Assembly (NCBI GenBank): GCA_001598975.1
Contig: BBXU01000631.1
Location: forward strand, 1 to 35,136
Reading direction: 5' to 3'
DNA: 35,136 bases
Source: Parachlorella kessleri
Taxonomy: Eukaryota > Chlorophyta > Trebouxiophyceae > Chlorellales > Chlorellaceae
This document shows positions 1 to 10,422 of the stretch, piece by piece. The number at the start of each line of letters is the position of its first letter. Position 1 is the stretch's first letter. The notes under the pieces are model-generated. The model had not been told where the DNA came from. It worked only from the letters and a program-made list of their open reading frames with translations, and did not search any database. Both the position numbers and the translations under genes were made by a program.

Positions 1-582
1 CCTGACAAGCAGTGCAGTCACTAGTAATGGGGCCGTCCCATCCAGGAGACAAGGCAGGGGCTAGTTAGAGTTGCTAGTCTAGTCTAGTCAAACAGCGTAC
101 CGCCACCTGACCATGCTGCCGTGAGTCCCTCAAGTGGGGCCGACAAGAAACTTAAAATTGCGCCTCTTTTTTCTGGTGTGGGTGGATTGAATGTACCCCT
201 AGTTCTGGGTCGGAGGTTACTAACAGGTGCTCGTAGCTGGGCGCGCTATAATGTCTATGACATGCCCAGGCTTTGGTATAGTGCGACTGAGTTGCGGTGC
301 CTCTTTTACTCCCTACACTACATATTGAGCCCACAGTCTGTCCAACAGGTTGGCCGAGCCTGCCTAAGCCCTGTGCTGTGCTATGGCCCTGTTTGCGAGT
401 CGATACCATCAGGCACAAGCTGCAGTCACGTCCCTCCTGCAAGCCTGCAAGCTTAGCCCCAAACCTGGCCCATGGCAGTGTAAATGGCATGGCCGGAAGC
501 GCGTCACAGCCCAGGCGCTATATAGTTGTTGGACGAGGGTGGGCGCTGCCTGATGCAATGCCTTGCTGCATCCTCGGTGCAG
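1..582 (+). other. Left edge: probable intron or upstream part of the MutS2 gene
   Basis: No exon could be assigned here. The first secure MutS2 exon opens at 583 after a normal acceptor, in phase 0, so at least one more exon lies upstream. A good donor (GTGAGT) sits at 121, and a short open stretch before it ends in the right phase, but its residues do not resemble MutS2. The reading frames of about 110 codons in this stretch show no family motifs and overlap on both strands, so I treat them as chance. Confidence 0.4.
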
Positions 583-3500
583 GTGGTGTGGCTGGACAGC
601 GTGGCAGCTCGGGCGCGGTACGGGCGGTGGGTTGGCGGCGTACTGCCTGAGTTCCTGCCCTTCCCTAAGACGGGCAAGGCACGTGGCGGGAGCAGGAAGA
701 CAGCCGACAAGGACAGCAGCAGCAGCAGCAGTAGCGGTAGCGGTAGTGGTGAGGGGAAGGGTTCAGCAGCTGGTAGCGAGGGGAGAGAGGAGGGGGCATA
801 CCTCAACTTGCGGCGGCTGAGGTAAGCATACTTCATAGGAATGACTCCTTGTGGTCAGGCATGTCACCCATGAGTGCATGAGGTCACTAAATCGAGTGTA
901 GTTGAAAGCTTCTTGTGAGCCCATAAAGACAGCCTGCGAAGTGTGGAAAGGGGTTTTAATTGCTCCCGGCATTCTTTTGTACTGCTTCTTCATCACTGGT
1001 CTGCCCCTTCATCACTGTGCTGCCATAACCAACAGGGAGGCTTGCAAAGACCAGCAACTCCAAAGATTGTCCTCTCCACTAACTGGCTGGTAAGATTACT
1101 TGTGTCTTGACAGGCACCCTCTGCTGTTGGGACAGCATCTCTTAGCCAAGGAGCAGCAGGCCAAAGAGCAGAAACGGAAGGCGGCAGGATCAAGCCTCAG
1201 AAGGCTACCTGGCTGGCGCAGTGGCAGCGGTAAGGTCTTGGCAAGGTGTACTGTGTATTGGGTTGCAGAGGGCCCTTTCGTTCGGGTATTTTTGGTTATG
1301 GTAGCAGCTTGCACTTGCCCCTACCACTAGCAGCCAAGGATGAAGTATATCAACGGGGGTGACACGAGGCTGTGTCCAGCTGCATGAAACAATGGCAGAG
1401 CTGCTGGCCTCGTTGCTGCTCAAGTTGCAATGCCCGCATGGAATGGTCTAAGCCAGCTGCAAGGGCTGCGTTACATGCTAGGGAAGGGCTCTACATGGGG
1501 CTGCGTGTGAGCCCTCCCTTGCCAGGTGGCGTTTTTTATGCTGGCAGGTAGTAGGAGGCAGAGCTTGAGTAGCAGTAGCTAGGGAGGGATGTACAGGTGT
1601 CTGTCTTGTGGGAAGGTGTCTTCCGGGGGATTGTGTCTCTATTATCCATGTTGTGATTGCGAGGTTTGCCCTTTTGCTAGGAGCAGAGAGTGGGAGCGAT
1701 ACGGAGGCTGGAAGTGAAGCAGAGCCTGACCTCCCTCCGCTCCCCATCCCAATAGATGTGGTGGTAAGCTCTTGATGGCCAGCTTGCAGCAGAGTGGTTC
1801 ATGCGAGATTGAGGGCAGACTGGGTGGCATGTCCCGCTGCAGCAGCTGTGAAACCAAGCAATGCCAGGGGCTGGCTGGTTGCAGCCATGCACAGGCATTT
1901 GGACAAGCTAACGTTTGGGATGCTAGGCCATCCAATTGACAGCGCTAGCTGGGATCGGGGACCTTGCACACTCACATACTGTGACTGTACGCTGTGTGCC
2001 ACCTTTCCAGGTCAAGTCCCCCACCCGGGCGGTCATCATCACAGGGCCAAACACCGGCGGCAAGACTGCTACTCTCAAGGCGCTGGGCTTGGCAGTCCTG
2101 GCTGCTAAAAGTGGGCTACCCATACCTGCCTCTAACCCTGCCAAGCTGCCCTGCTTTGATGTTGTTCTGGCAGATATAGGTGAGAGCCTCCGTGCCAGGG
2201 AGTCATCCTTGGACCTCTCTTGTGATACACTTTTGGTAATTGTTCTGTGGTGCGGTGCCTGCATGGAGTTTCTTCCTGCACCTAGTTCGGCATGCAGAAA
2301 TGCATGTGCCTGTCAATGCTGTGCATGCACGGCTGATCGTGCCAGCCAGCCTGGCTACCATTGTTATTGGCCGAACCACGCACGTGTAGTAGTTCTCGCC
2401 CAGTCCTGAAGGGGGTGCTCCGCGTGTGATGTGTGCACAGGCGACGAGCAGAGCCTCTCAGCCAGCCTGTCAACCTTCAGTGGCCACCTGCGGCGGATTG
2501 AGGCTCTGAGGAAGGAGTCAGGCAGCAAGTCTTTGGTGCTGCTGGACGAGGTTGGTACAGGTAAGCGGGATGGCATCTGTGTCGTATGTACTGCACTTCC
2601 TGGCTATAAGGTGGCTGCCTTGTGGGAACTAGCATCCACAAGACCAGGACGCGGTACCCTGCCGGACTGCATCAGCTAAGGTGGAGTTAGCCCCGTTCCT
2701 TACTTGGGTACACATTGTTGCTGCAAAGGGGTACTTACTGTACACTAGCTGTGTGGAGGGAGCTGGAGTCGAACTTGACGTGAGGAGGCTTAATATGCTT
2801 GTTGCCAGAAGCCTCTGACTGCCTGGCAGCAGTTGTTCAGGGGGCGCTCTTTACTGTAGGAATGACCTGGTGTGTCCATGCTGTCCCCCGTGCTCAATTT
2901 TGATTCGGAAGGAAATGGGGCAAGTCTAACAACAGTCTGGCCTCAGCATGTGCTTCTGACTGGCGAGGGATCGAAAAGAATCAACAAGCCAGTGTGGCCT
3001 CTGTCTCAAGCACCGGGTGGCCGTCTTTGCTGCAGGCACCGACCCTGGAGAAGGGTCGGCCTTGGGCATCGCCCTGCTGCAGACGCTCGTCCAAGGCGGG
3101 TTGGGGGGAGCCGGCCTGACAGTGTCCACCACCCACATGGGGGCACTGACGTCTCTGAAGTACGAAGACGCACGCTTTGAGAATGCCAGCGTGGAGTTTG
3201 ATGAGGCGAAGCTGGCCCCTACCTACAGGTTGGTTCCCTGGTTGGTACACTGATTGGTACAGAGCTGGTCGTTTTTGAACTGCGGCCCTTGTCCTGCCGG
3301 AGGTTGGGAGGCAGCGAGCAAGCACAATGGCCGTACAGGTTAGTTCCCTGGTTGGCACAGCGCTGGTGGGTCGTCTGAGACTGTGGCCCTTGACCCTTCA
3401 AAGGTACATTGATAAGTGACGGTGGGAGCCATTGGGAAACTGAAATATCGTGACAGGCAAGGCTGGAGTCTAGCATGCGCAAACTGTGGTTGTGCGCTTT

Positions 3501-6500
3501 TGGTGGTAGCAGATGACACAGGGCATGGCCGACTGCATGCTTGGTGCTCCACCGTGACGGCTCTTGCTGCTGCTTGCAACCTGTACGCTTGCCTTGCTTC
3601 TCATCACATTTGTGCAACGTGTCATCAGTCCTGCCATCTATATCCGTCTCGTGCACCTTGTTGGATACATATTCATATTGGGGCTGAACCTTGCAAGGTA
3701 TGCTGTTTTGGGGCGTTTGTGGCCACACTTGTGAGTTGTCATTGCTGAACAGGCTAGGAACGCTACCTTAGCAGACGTGCAAGGCGGTGCTCTGCAGGTT
3801 ACTCTGGGGCATCCCTGGCCGCAGCAACGCTCTCAACATCGCCCAGCGGCTAGGCCTGGAACAAGCCGTGATAGCAGATGCAAGGCGTCGGCTGGGTACC
3901 GCAGCCGCACAAGTCGATAGTGAGTTGGCATGGGCTACCAACGGTGTGGTAACGTCTGTAGGGACGCTGCCTGTTGGCTTGGTTCCTGCTGCCGGCTCGT
4001 CGTCCCCCCTCAATGTGGCCCACATGTGAGGTCAATGTCCACCTCAGGCTGCTGTCACTCCAATATCATCCGGACTCCAAACATTGGTAATTGGTATGAT
4101 AAATAAGACCCAGGTCAGGGGTGAGTAAGTTTTACTATGTATGTAGCAAGGCTGCGTCTGTTTGCCATATCTCATACCGTTGGTGTCGAAACTACCACTT
4201 GTCCCCCAACTTGTCTGCCGACATCTCTGGTGACACCCTCGGCTGCAGGCACAATAGTCCAGCTTGAGGACATCCGGAGGGTCACCGAGGTGGACGAAGC
4301 GACTGCGGCATCAGCAGGACAGCAGGCTGCCAGGGCGCAGGCGACAGCAGGTGCTCTCAGGTGAGGAGGCAGGGATGGGGCGCTGTTGGGGGTGGCGCGT
4401 GTCGGGGTACTGTGAGTGGAGATGCTTCGAAGGGTGCTGGGTTAAATGCGATGTCATCCATTCGAATCACTGACAGCAGCCTAAAGCAGGAACTAATGAA
4501 GTATCCTACACGGATACCTTCAGGGCCTATCAAGGGTGATCTGAAAAGTCTGTTTAAGGTAAAGGGCCGTCTGCTAAAGCAGGCCTGGCTCGTGCTGACC
4601 CAGGCAAACACTGGTGGGCACCTATGCAAAAGAAGCCATCAGCAGAGTTTGCAAGAAGCAGAAGAAGAAGAAAACTTGACAAGGAGTGACTTAGTTCGAT
4701 CAGTACAAAAAGGCGTACCCGCTACACAGTTGCACCGAAAGGAGGAATCAACAAAGCGACATGTCTAAGATGAGGGCAACTGGCACAGAAGCCAAGTGCG
4801 TGGAATCCCAAGGGGGATCCTGCGGTGCATGCGAAGGTACCCAGGCGCCACGAGCTGGGGCCGTGAACAGTCTGACAGCAATCCCCTCCGTCCGTCTGGA
4901 TCGTAGTCCGTGATCTCGTGCGGGATGGGATTGATAGAGTGATGCCTGCTTCGCCTAAGGTACCTCGGCCTGGCAAGCGGGTCAGGCAGGCTGCAAGCAT
5001 GTGGAAACCCCTCACGTCTGGCGCCTCGGTGGGGTTTCTGGTAGCTTGGTTTGTGCTGATCTTGCTGTGGCCCAACGCAATTGGCTTGGACTTACGGGAG
5101 CGCCTGGGGAGGAAGGATGCGCTGGAGGCTTTTACCAGCCAGCAGCCGGAGCCAGTAGACTCTTCAGCCCAGCAGGGTCCCACTGCCAGGGCCAGAACGC
5201 TCGTTGTCTACGTGTTCAGCGGCTCGGACCCTGAGTATGCAGACAACCTCCGCTTTTTTGTGAGGGAGGCCGCCAAGGTACAGAGCCCTCGCTTCGTGCG
5301 TGATCCGCTGGATGGGCTGCCACCCTGCACTGAGTTGCCGTCGCAATAGCCACCTCCTTCTTCTGACCTACAGGAAAATGATAACTGCGACTATGTTTTT
5401 GTTTTGCAACAAGGCGAAGGCTTATCAGACCCTGACCCGCTGCCAAAGCTGCCGCCAAACGCGCGCTACCTGACCCACGAGAATAAGTGCTTCGACATTG
5501 GCACTGTTGGCTGGGTGCTGGAGAGCCACGTAGACCGAAGGTTGGCACACTACTGCTCCCCCGTTGGTCAGATGCTGCTGCAAGCCTGCCTTCACTGTCG
5601 ACCTGCAATCAAGTTGAAGTCTATTGACTACACTTGCTTTGCTGCGATACCGTGCACACAGCCTGCCCAGATACTATAAAGTTGCCTGCTGCGGCGAAGC
5701 TATAAGGGCACTCCTGGGCCCCTGCAGGAAGTATAGCTATTTTGTGTGGCTCAACTCCTCTGTGCGGGGTCCGTTCCTGCCAGCTTACCTGGCTGGGAAG
5801 ATGCACTGGACAGAGCCGTTCCTAGGCAAGCTGTCTAGTTCAGTAAAGCTGGTGGGACCTACAATCAACTGTGGCGGCGCGTACGGCAGGCCTCCGGTGC
5901 CGCATGTGCAGTCCTATGTTGCTGCAACCGACAGACTAGGTCTACAGGTGGGAGGCAAAGGTTGCTTCATGATCGGCTGCATGTTGGTGGGCTGGAAGCT
6001 GGTGATACCTGCCTGGGAGCACGTTGTCTCCACCTTCGTTGGCTCTTGCTGACCCGGCGCGCCAAGCCCCAACAAGCAGCGGGTTCCCTCTGGACTTTCA
6101 TGTATCCGCTCTAGCCCCATAGGCTTCTCACCTACCCACCGATGCCTTGTACCACTGCTGGGGCTGGCTGTAGATTCTGCTAGACACGGGGTCGGTCTTC
6201 CGCTGCTGGGAGAACATGATGGACACCGTGCTCAACAGTGAGATTGGCGCGACCCAGGCGCTTGTAGAGGCAGGATATACCTTCGACTGTCTCATGTTGC
6301 GGTATCAGGTAGGCACCTGCAGTGCCTGGAATCAGTGGACCAAAGGCTCGCACAGGGCTCTGCGCTCTCTCGATCTCTGTGAAGCCACCAGGCTTATGCG
6401 TCGCAGGCAACCGCAGTAGCAAGCATGTTGTGCTCCGCCTAGAGTGCGTTGCTCACCACCTTCGAAGCAGCTGCCGCGTAGACCACTGCATCTAACTGCA

Positions 6501-9095
6501 AGCGTGATAAGTCCAGGGTTTTATGCCAGGCGTGTTGCCAATGTGGCAGGGGCTGGATTGGAGAGACCCTTCGGTGGCTGTCTGCAATGGCGGGGCGAAC
6601 CCGCTGCAGCCAGGTTTCAATGATGGCATCACAGGTGATTGAAAGAAATAGTTAAGACGAAGCCACGCTTGTGTTCCCCGCTTTACACGCTGCCTCACTC
6701 CAAGCCCTTGGTCCGGCGGCACCAAGCCTGGAAGCAAGCTTCTGTTGGTAACCAGTAGCCTGTATGCGGGCAGCCTGTGACGACAGCCTGTGAGGCCTCA
6801 ACTGCTCCGCAATGCCGCACAGCTGTCCAGCGTATTTGATGGTTCCACCTTTGCAGTGGATCCACTGGAGATCATGTTTATCAAGGTGAAGGCCTCCATG
6901 CGGGCTGCCAGCTGGCCCCATGTGGCCACCGCCGTCAAGTTTGACCAGTGGCTCTCTGCCACGCATCAGAGAAACCCAGCCCTCAGAATAGCAGGTGCGC
7001 GGTGCGGCGGCCAGACATGGCAGGTCTGGTGATATCAGCCTGCTGGGACAAGCTGATGCTGGCCGGCGGGCGACATACAGAATGCCAGGCATTCCCTACG
7101 GCGCGCTCTCCGCTTGCTGTATTGCCTGGTCATGCAAGGCAGTTGAGGCCGCCTCCTGCCATCCTGCGGGTGCTTGCGCCGGTGCTCTCCCTGTCAGCTG
7201 GCAGCCTGAGCAGACTGCGCCTGCAACAGGGCTGAGCAGGTGCAGAGCTCGGTGCCGCTGCCTGTGCGCCAAGCTGCCGTGTGCTTGCTGTGCTGCCCCT
7301 CCCCTGCAGTGGCGGTTGCCAACGAGTGGCCCCAGCGGCAGGCCCCTGCCGTCTTGGCGGATGCCAAGCGCAGGGGCCAGGCCTGCTTTGACCATGACTT
7401 CTACATACGGTCAAACATGTATGACCTGGGCTTCATGTTCACCCACCCGGACCCAGCTGCCGAGGCCTGGGGACAGTTTCTTCGTATGGGGCTGTTTGAG
7501 GGCAGGCCCCACCGGTTCACATGCTAGCAGAGTAGGCACTGTCAGCTCATGGCGCAAGTGACTAGGCTCAGGCAAAGCTGTGCCTCACTGCTGAGATACG
7601 CAGAGAAGGAAGCTGCCTGTCTGATTTTTGCGTAGGAAACTGAGGCTGAGGAGTTGAGGGTGTATACTGATAGAAAAGTTGCCTGTGGACATGCAAAGAG
7701 AGTTACATGTAAGCACTGCATGTTCTAGGCAGCACCCAAAGATGCGAATGCAGTGCCTAGCAACGCCCCAGTGGTCAGATCGCTGTCACTGCCCGTCAGC
7801 ACCTGTTCTGTGCACCAGGACACCTTGCCCCATGGAGGTGTAAGCAATCCTCCTGGGCCGCCTTGTTTGCCTTCGTGGCTGCTTCCCTGGCTTCATGGAC
7901 CAATAAAGCGTTTCTGGCCAGGTTTCCTTGAACCACTGGTCAGCTCCCACTCAGGTGCCCGCTACAGCCCAGCCTGATGGTCCTCTGATATTCAGCGTGC
8001 TGCAGTTTTGCAGTTAGCCACAGCACGGCAGCTTGGTTTCTTTGCCAATGGGCCCCGAGATGTCCCTGGCCTGGGTATGCCTTCTTGCTTGGTCTTAGGT
8101 AGTTTTGTGATTTCATTGATTTCACAAGTGCAGCCCTCATCCTCCCAGTGCAGGAGAGAGAACCCAGCCTGGGGAGGGGGGGGGGGGGGTCGGGGGGGGG
8201 TCGGGGAGGGAGCCCAGATGCACCATGGGATACCTGCAGGCAGTGGCTAACTGACACCGCGGCATACCAATGTTACACTAACCTCAGCAACCATGTGTGA
8301 ACGTCTCCCTGCAGGCGTGACATAGCGAAGCGGCGTGCTTCTGCTGAGAAGCAGAAGGCCGAGGCGCTCCAGCAAGTGGTGCGACAGGCCCGGGCAGAGT
8401 TGAAGCAGATTCAGCAGGCCAGGCAGCAGAGGGAGGCAGAGCAGGCAGCAGCAGCTGCGGAGACTGCTCGGCAAGAGCAGGTGAGCCCAAGAGCTACAGC
8501 ATGAACCTGCTCAGGGCAGTAGGTCACCTGTGGGCTATCTTAAATTCTCAGCTGGCACCATTGAGAGATTAGTTGAACCTAGGCTGCACTAGTCGGAGGC
8601 GCTGCGGGTCAAGCCTCCCTGCGTTGGGTTGGCGGCATGCTGGTGATTAACCCATGCAGCAAGAGGCTTAGGTTGCGTGTGTCAACCAGTCGGTGCCCAC
8701 TGGTAGCAAAGCAGGCCAAACTTCGTGTGTAATGCATGTCAGGTCTCGCCTTAGATGGCACCCATCGTCCTGCTGCTTGGGTTGTTATAAGTAAGAGTGG
8801 CAGGTAGTGCGAACGGAGTGGAGATACGGTATAGCTGTACTAAGGGCTAGGCTGGATGCAACTGCGCTCCTGGGTCTTGCCTGAGTCCTGAGCCTGTACA
8901 TCTCTGCAGGCGCAGAGGGCTTTCCGGCAGCAGCAGCGGTCGGGCTGGGTGCCTGCGGTGGGACAGACAGTGTATGTGCCGCTGCTCCAGAGCTATGCAG
9001 AGGTGGCTGGAGTGGGTGCTGGGGGGAGCCTGACGTTGAGAAAGGGAGCACTGAAGATTAAGGCCAAAGTAGACGAGGTGCGTCGGAAGCGGTGA
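583..9095 (+). CDS. MUTS2: MutS2-type DNA mismatch-repair family ATPase (5' partial)
   Basis: Exons: 583-821, 1114-1229, 1681-1763, 2011-2179, 2441-2560, 3036-3228, 3798-3919, 4249-4360, 8315-8480, 8910-9095. All phases match, giving 501 residues. Visible in order: the end of the MutS core with the conserved LNLRRLRHPLLL; an Asp/Glu/Ser-rich insert; Walker A GPNTGGKT; Walker B LVLLDEVGTGTDPGEG; the STTHMGAL motif; GRSNALNIAQRLGL; a charged coiled coil; then a KOW-like barrel (GWVPAVGQTVYVP ... GALKIKAKVDEV). The last two exons are typical MutS2 C-terminal parts, so they belong to this gene although a 3,954-bp intron holding another gene precedes them. The family binds branched DNA and ribosomes; plant members are often organellar, which cannot be judged without the N-terminus. 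The frame stops after VRRKR; no Smr nuclease domain was found before the stop or in the following kilobase. Confidence 0.9.
3221..3361. repeat. Local duplication of a MutS2 exon end and its 5' splice site
   Basis: The exon/donor junction CTACAGGTTGGTTCCCTGG (from 3223) recurs as GTACAGGTTAGTTCCCTGG (from 3334), 111 bp downstream in the same intron. Similarity continues with gaps for about 75 bp, through CTG(C/T)GGCCCTTG. The normal junction (donor at 3229) joins correctly to the exon at 3798. Reading through instead meets a stop at 3251, so the second donor cannot simply extend the exon. Confidence 0.75.
4942..7527 (+). CDS. Type II membrane protein, putative glycan-assembly enzyme, nested in a MutS2 intron
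   Basis: Seven exons with fully consistent phases: 4942-5277, 5374-5540, 5728-5947, 6174-6308, 6550-6634, 6857-6994, 7310-7527 (432 residues). I chose the ATG at 4942, which gives a basic tail and then one hydrophobic anchor (GFLVAWFVLILLW, near residues 30-45); an ATG at 5001 is a possible alternative. The lumenal part carries VVYVFSGSDPEY, YVFVLQQGEG, HENKCFDIGTVGWVL, YFVWLNSSVRGPF, LVGPTINC, PHVQSYV, an LNSEIGATQALVEAGY block, VDPLEIMFIKVK, and a tail DFYI...WGQFLRMGLFEGRPHRFTC. From memory, the NSSVRGPF and HVQSY blocks resemble the rhamnan-synthesis F-like family and associated glycan enzymes; the EGRP tail occurs in bacterial glycan proteins. The anchor suggests the Golgi. The enzymatic role is inference. 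Confidence 0.85.
7708..7712 (+). terminator. TGTAA poly(A) signal of the nested gene
   Basis: TGTAA, the usual green-algal polyadenylation signal, lies about 180 bases after the nested gene's stop; another is at 7839-7843. Both lie inside the MutS2 intron, so MutS2 transcripts must ignore them. Confidence 0.5.
8171..8210 (+). repeat. G-run cluster, potential G-quadruplex
   Basis: Runs of 4, 14, 9, 4 and 3 G on the plus strand are separated by one or two bases, about 100 bp before the acceptor of the giant MutS2 intron. The same structure could form in the pre-mRNA. Run lengths may also be unreliable in assembly. Confidence 0.8.
8796..8860 (+). repeat. Dispersed repeat, copy 1 (MutS2 last intron)
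   Basis: It starts AGTGGCAGGTAGTGCGAAC and ends GGGCTAGGCTGGATGCA. It shares both ends with copies at 9625 and 29369; the middle has diverged. Confidence 0.55.
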
Positions 9096-9624
9096 GGGGA
9101 ACTGGTACTCTAGTCGGTGTGTTCTCTCTCTCTGTTAGTATCTCTACAAGAAGAGCTTCTCAGAATTTTTTTGCATGTCGTCCTCCACTGTGGGTACACT
9201 CCCCATCCCATATGAAGCTGATCAAGCCGTGTATTTGCCTTGTTGTTTACTAGTTGTGTGCACCTTATAAACCTGCCTTTGCACAGGACAGCCCAACGGG
9301 ACAAAAAAGTAAGCACTTCTTACAACACCAACCAGGCTCTAAGTTCAATGGTCCTGCACGTTACGTATCCTTACACCCTTCTACCCGTCTACAAGGGGTC
9401 CAGCACTCATATTGCAGTAGTCAAACGCTGCGGTGCAGTAGCAAAGACTCCCATGCCAATCTTGCGTTGTCATCTGGCCTACAAACGAATTAAGAGAAAC
9501 ATGCCCACTGCTATACTGAGACGTGTCCCCCAGCCTGAAAGAATAGCAAGCCACAATTACGTGCAATTCCAAATAACTCTTGCATCTATCCTCACCAATG
9601 TCAAGCTACCAAACTGTGATCAGT

Positions 9625-9690
9625 ATGGGTGGCAGGTAGGGCGAACGGGGAGTAACCTGGGCTGGACTGGATTGACAGGGCTGGATGCAG
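9625..9690 (+). repeat. Dispersed repeat, copy 2 (downstream of MutS2)
   Basis: It runs from ATGGGTGGCAGGTAGGGCGA to GACAGGGCTGGATGCAG, nearly colinear with the copy at 29369. It carries no coding capacity. Confidence 0.65.
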
Positions 9691-10096
9691 AATGAACCTG
9701 TGATTGCAATATCTACCAAATATACCAAGCAAAAGTATATGTACGCCGTGTACAGAAGGACATGGTAGCCGGTCAGCTGGATCTGTACTGACGTTAATAG
9801 AACCTCCGGGCACTGCTAGCACGAGTTCACCCCCACCTCTCCTAGGTTCGCATTGCCTGCCACCATCAACAAGCCCCAAGGCACCACTGCTACCAGCGCC
9901 AGACCCGCCCTTGGTTTGTTGCTATTATTGAACGGCTTACCAGACACTCGACGGGATCCGATCCTGGCTTATGAGCCTACTCACCTAAACCTTCAATCTG
10001 CCTAACTTACACCAAGTCCGGCAACCTGCTGTCAACCGTGAACATCGAAACACAGTGAAGAGTCGCATACTGCACCTTATACCTCTGCCTTCTGCA

Positions 10097-10101
10097 TGTA
10101 A
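10097..10101 (+). terminator. Possible MutS2 poly(A) signal TGTAA
   Basis: It is the first plus-strand TGTAA I find after the MutS2 stop at 9095, which would mean a 3' UTR of about 1 kb. Weak evidence. Confidence 0.3.
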
Positions 10102-10387
10102 CACAGCTCTCCACTCATTAATTCACTCTGCAATCAATGATGTCGTCGGCACGGGCAACTTGTGATCCTTGAGGGAGAGGCTGCTCATGTGCTCCTGCAA
10201 GCAAAGCCAGTGGGTGAACGGCAGCATGCACACCGTTGCCTCCAATGGCGCTTTCCAATGCATGCCTTCCCTTCCGCTGGCAATAGTGAGCCGGTTTTAG
10301 GGTCACACCGCATGCCTTTGCCATAAAGCCAGTAGGCAGCAGGACCCTGCTAGTCGTGGCCCTCAGGCAAGCAGGTGTGGAAGGAGG

Positions 10388-10392
10388 TTACA
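10388..10392 (-). terminator. TGTAA poly(A) signal of the zinc-ribbon gene
   Basis: TGTAA on the minus strand, about 30 bases after the stop at 10423. The spacing is short but suitable. Confidence 0.5.
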
Positions 10393-10422
10393 CCACTATG
10401 CCCCGACCTGCGCAGGCAGGTA

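Larger units (their letters stand above)
4361..8314 (+). other. Giant MutS2 intron hosting a complete gene
   Basis: The exon ending at 4360 (CTCAG|GTGAGG) leaves two bases of a codon. The exon opening at 8315 (CCTGCAG|G) supplies the third, giving ALR-RDIAKRR, which continues the coiled coil before the KOW domain. At 3,954 bp it is many times longer than the other MutS2 introns (about 250-570 bp). It contains the nested gene at 4942-7527, that gene's own TGTAA signals, and a G-run about 100 bp before the acceptor. The 580 bases between 4361 and 4941 hold no recognisable exon and should contain the nested gene's promoter. Confidence 0.8.
9096..10422. other. Convergent intergenic region, MutS2 / zinc-ribbon gene
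   Basis: This is the 3' UTR space of two converging genes. It holds dispersed repeat copy 2 (9625-9690), a plus-strand TGTAA at 10097-10101 that may end MutS2, and a minus-strand TGTAA (TTACA at 10388-10392) for the leftward gene. I looked for a MutS2 Smr domain here and found none. The open frame at 9240-9695 shows no motif or exon structure. Confidence 0.5.

Noticed and set aside
717..745. AGC/GGT microsatellite
   Set aside because: It encodes a Ser/Gly linker within the MutS2 exon 583-821; simple-repeat expansion, not a separate feature.
4441..4768. Lys/Glu-rich open frame in the first part of the large MutS2 intron
   Set aside because: No family motif, no splice logic and no link to the nested gene; consistent with chance.
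9240..9695. 151-codon open frame downstream of MutS2
   Set aside because: No motif; it contains part of a dispersed repeat, and no Smr-like residues are present.
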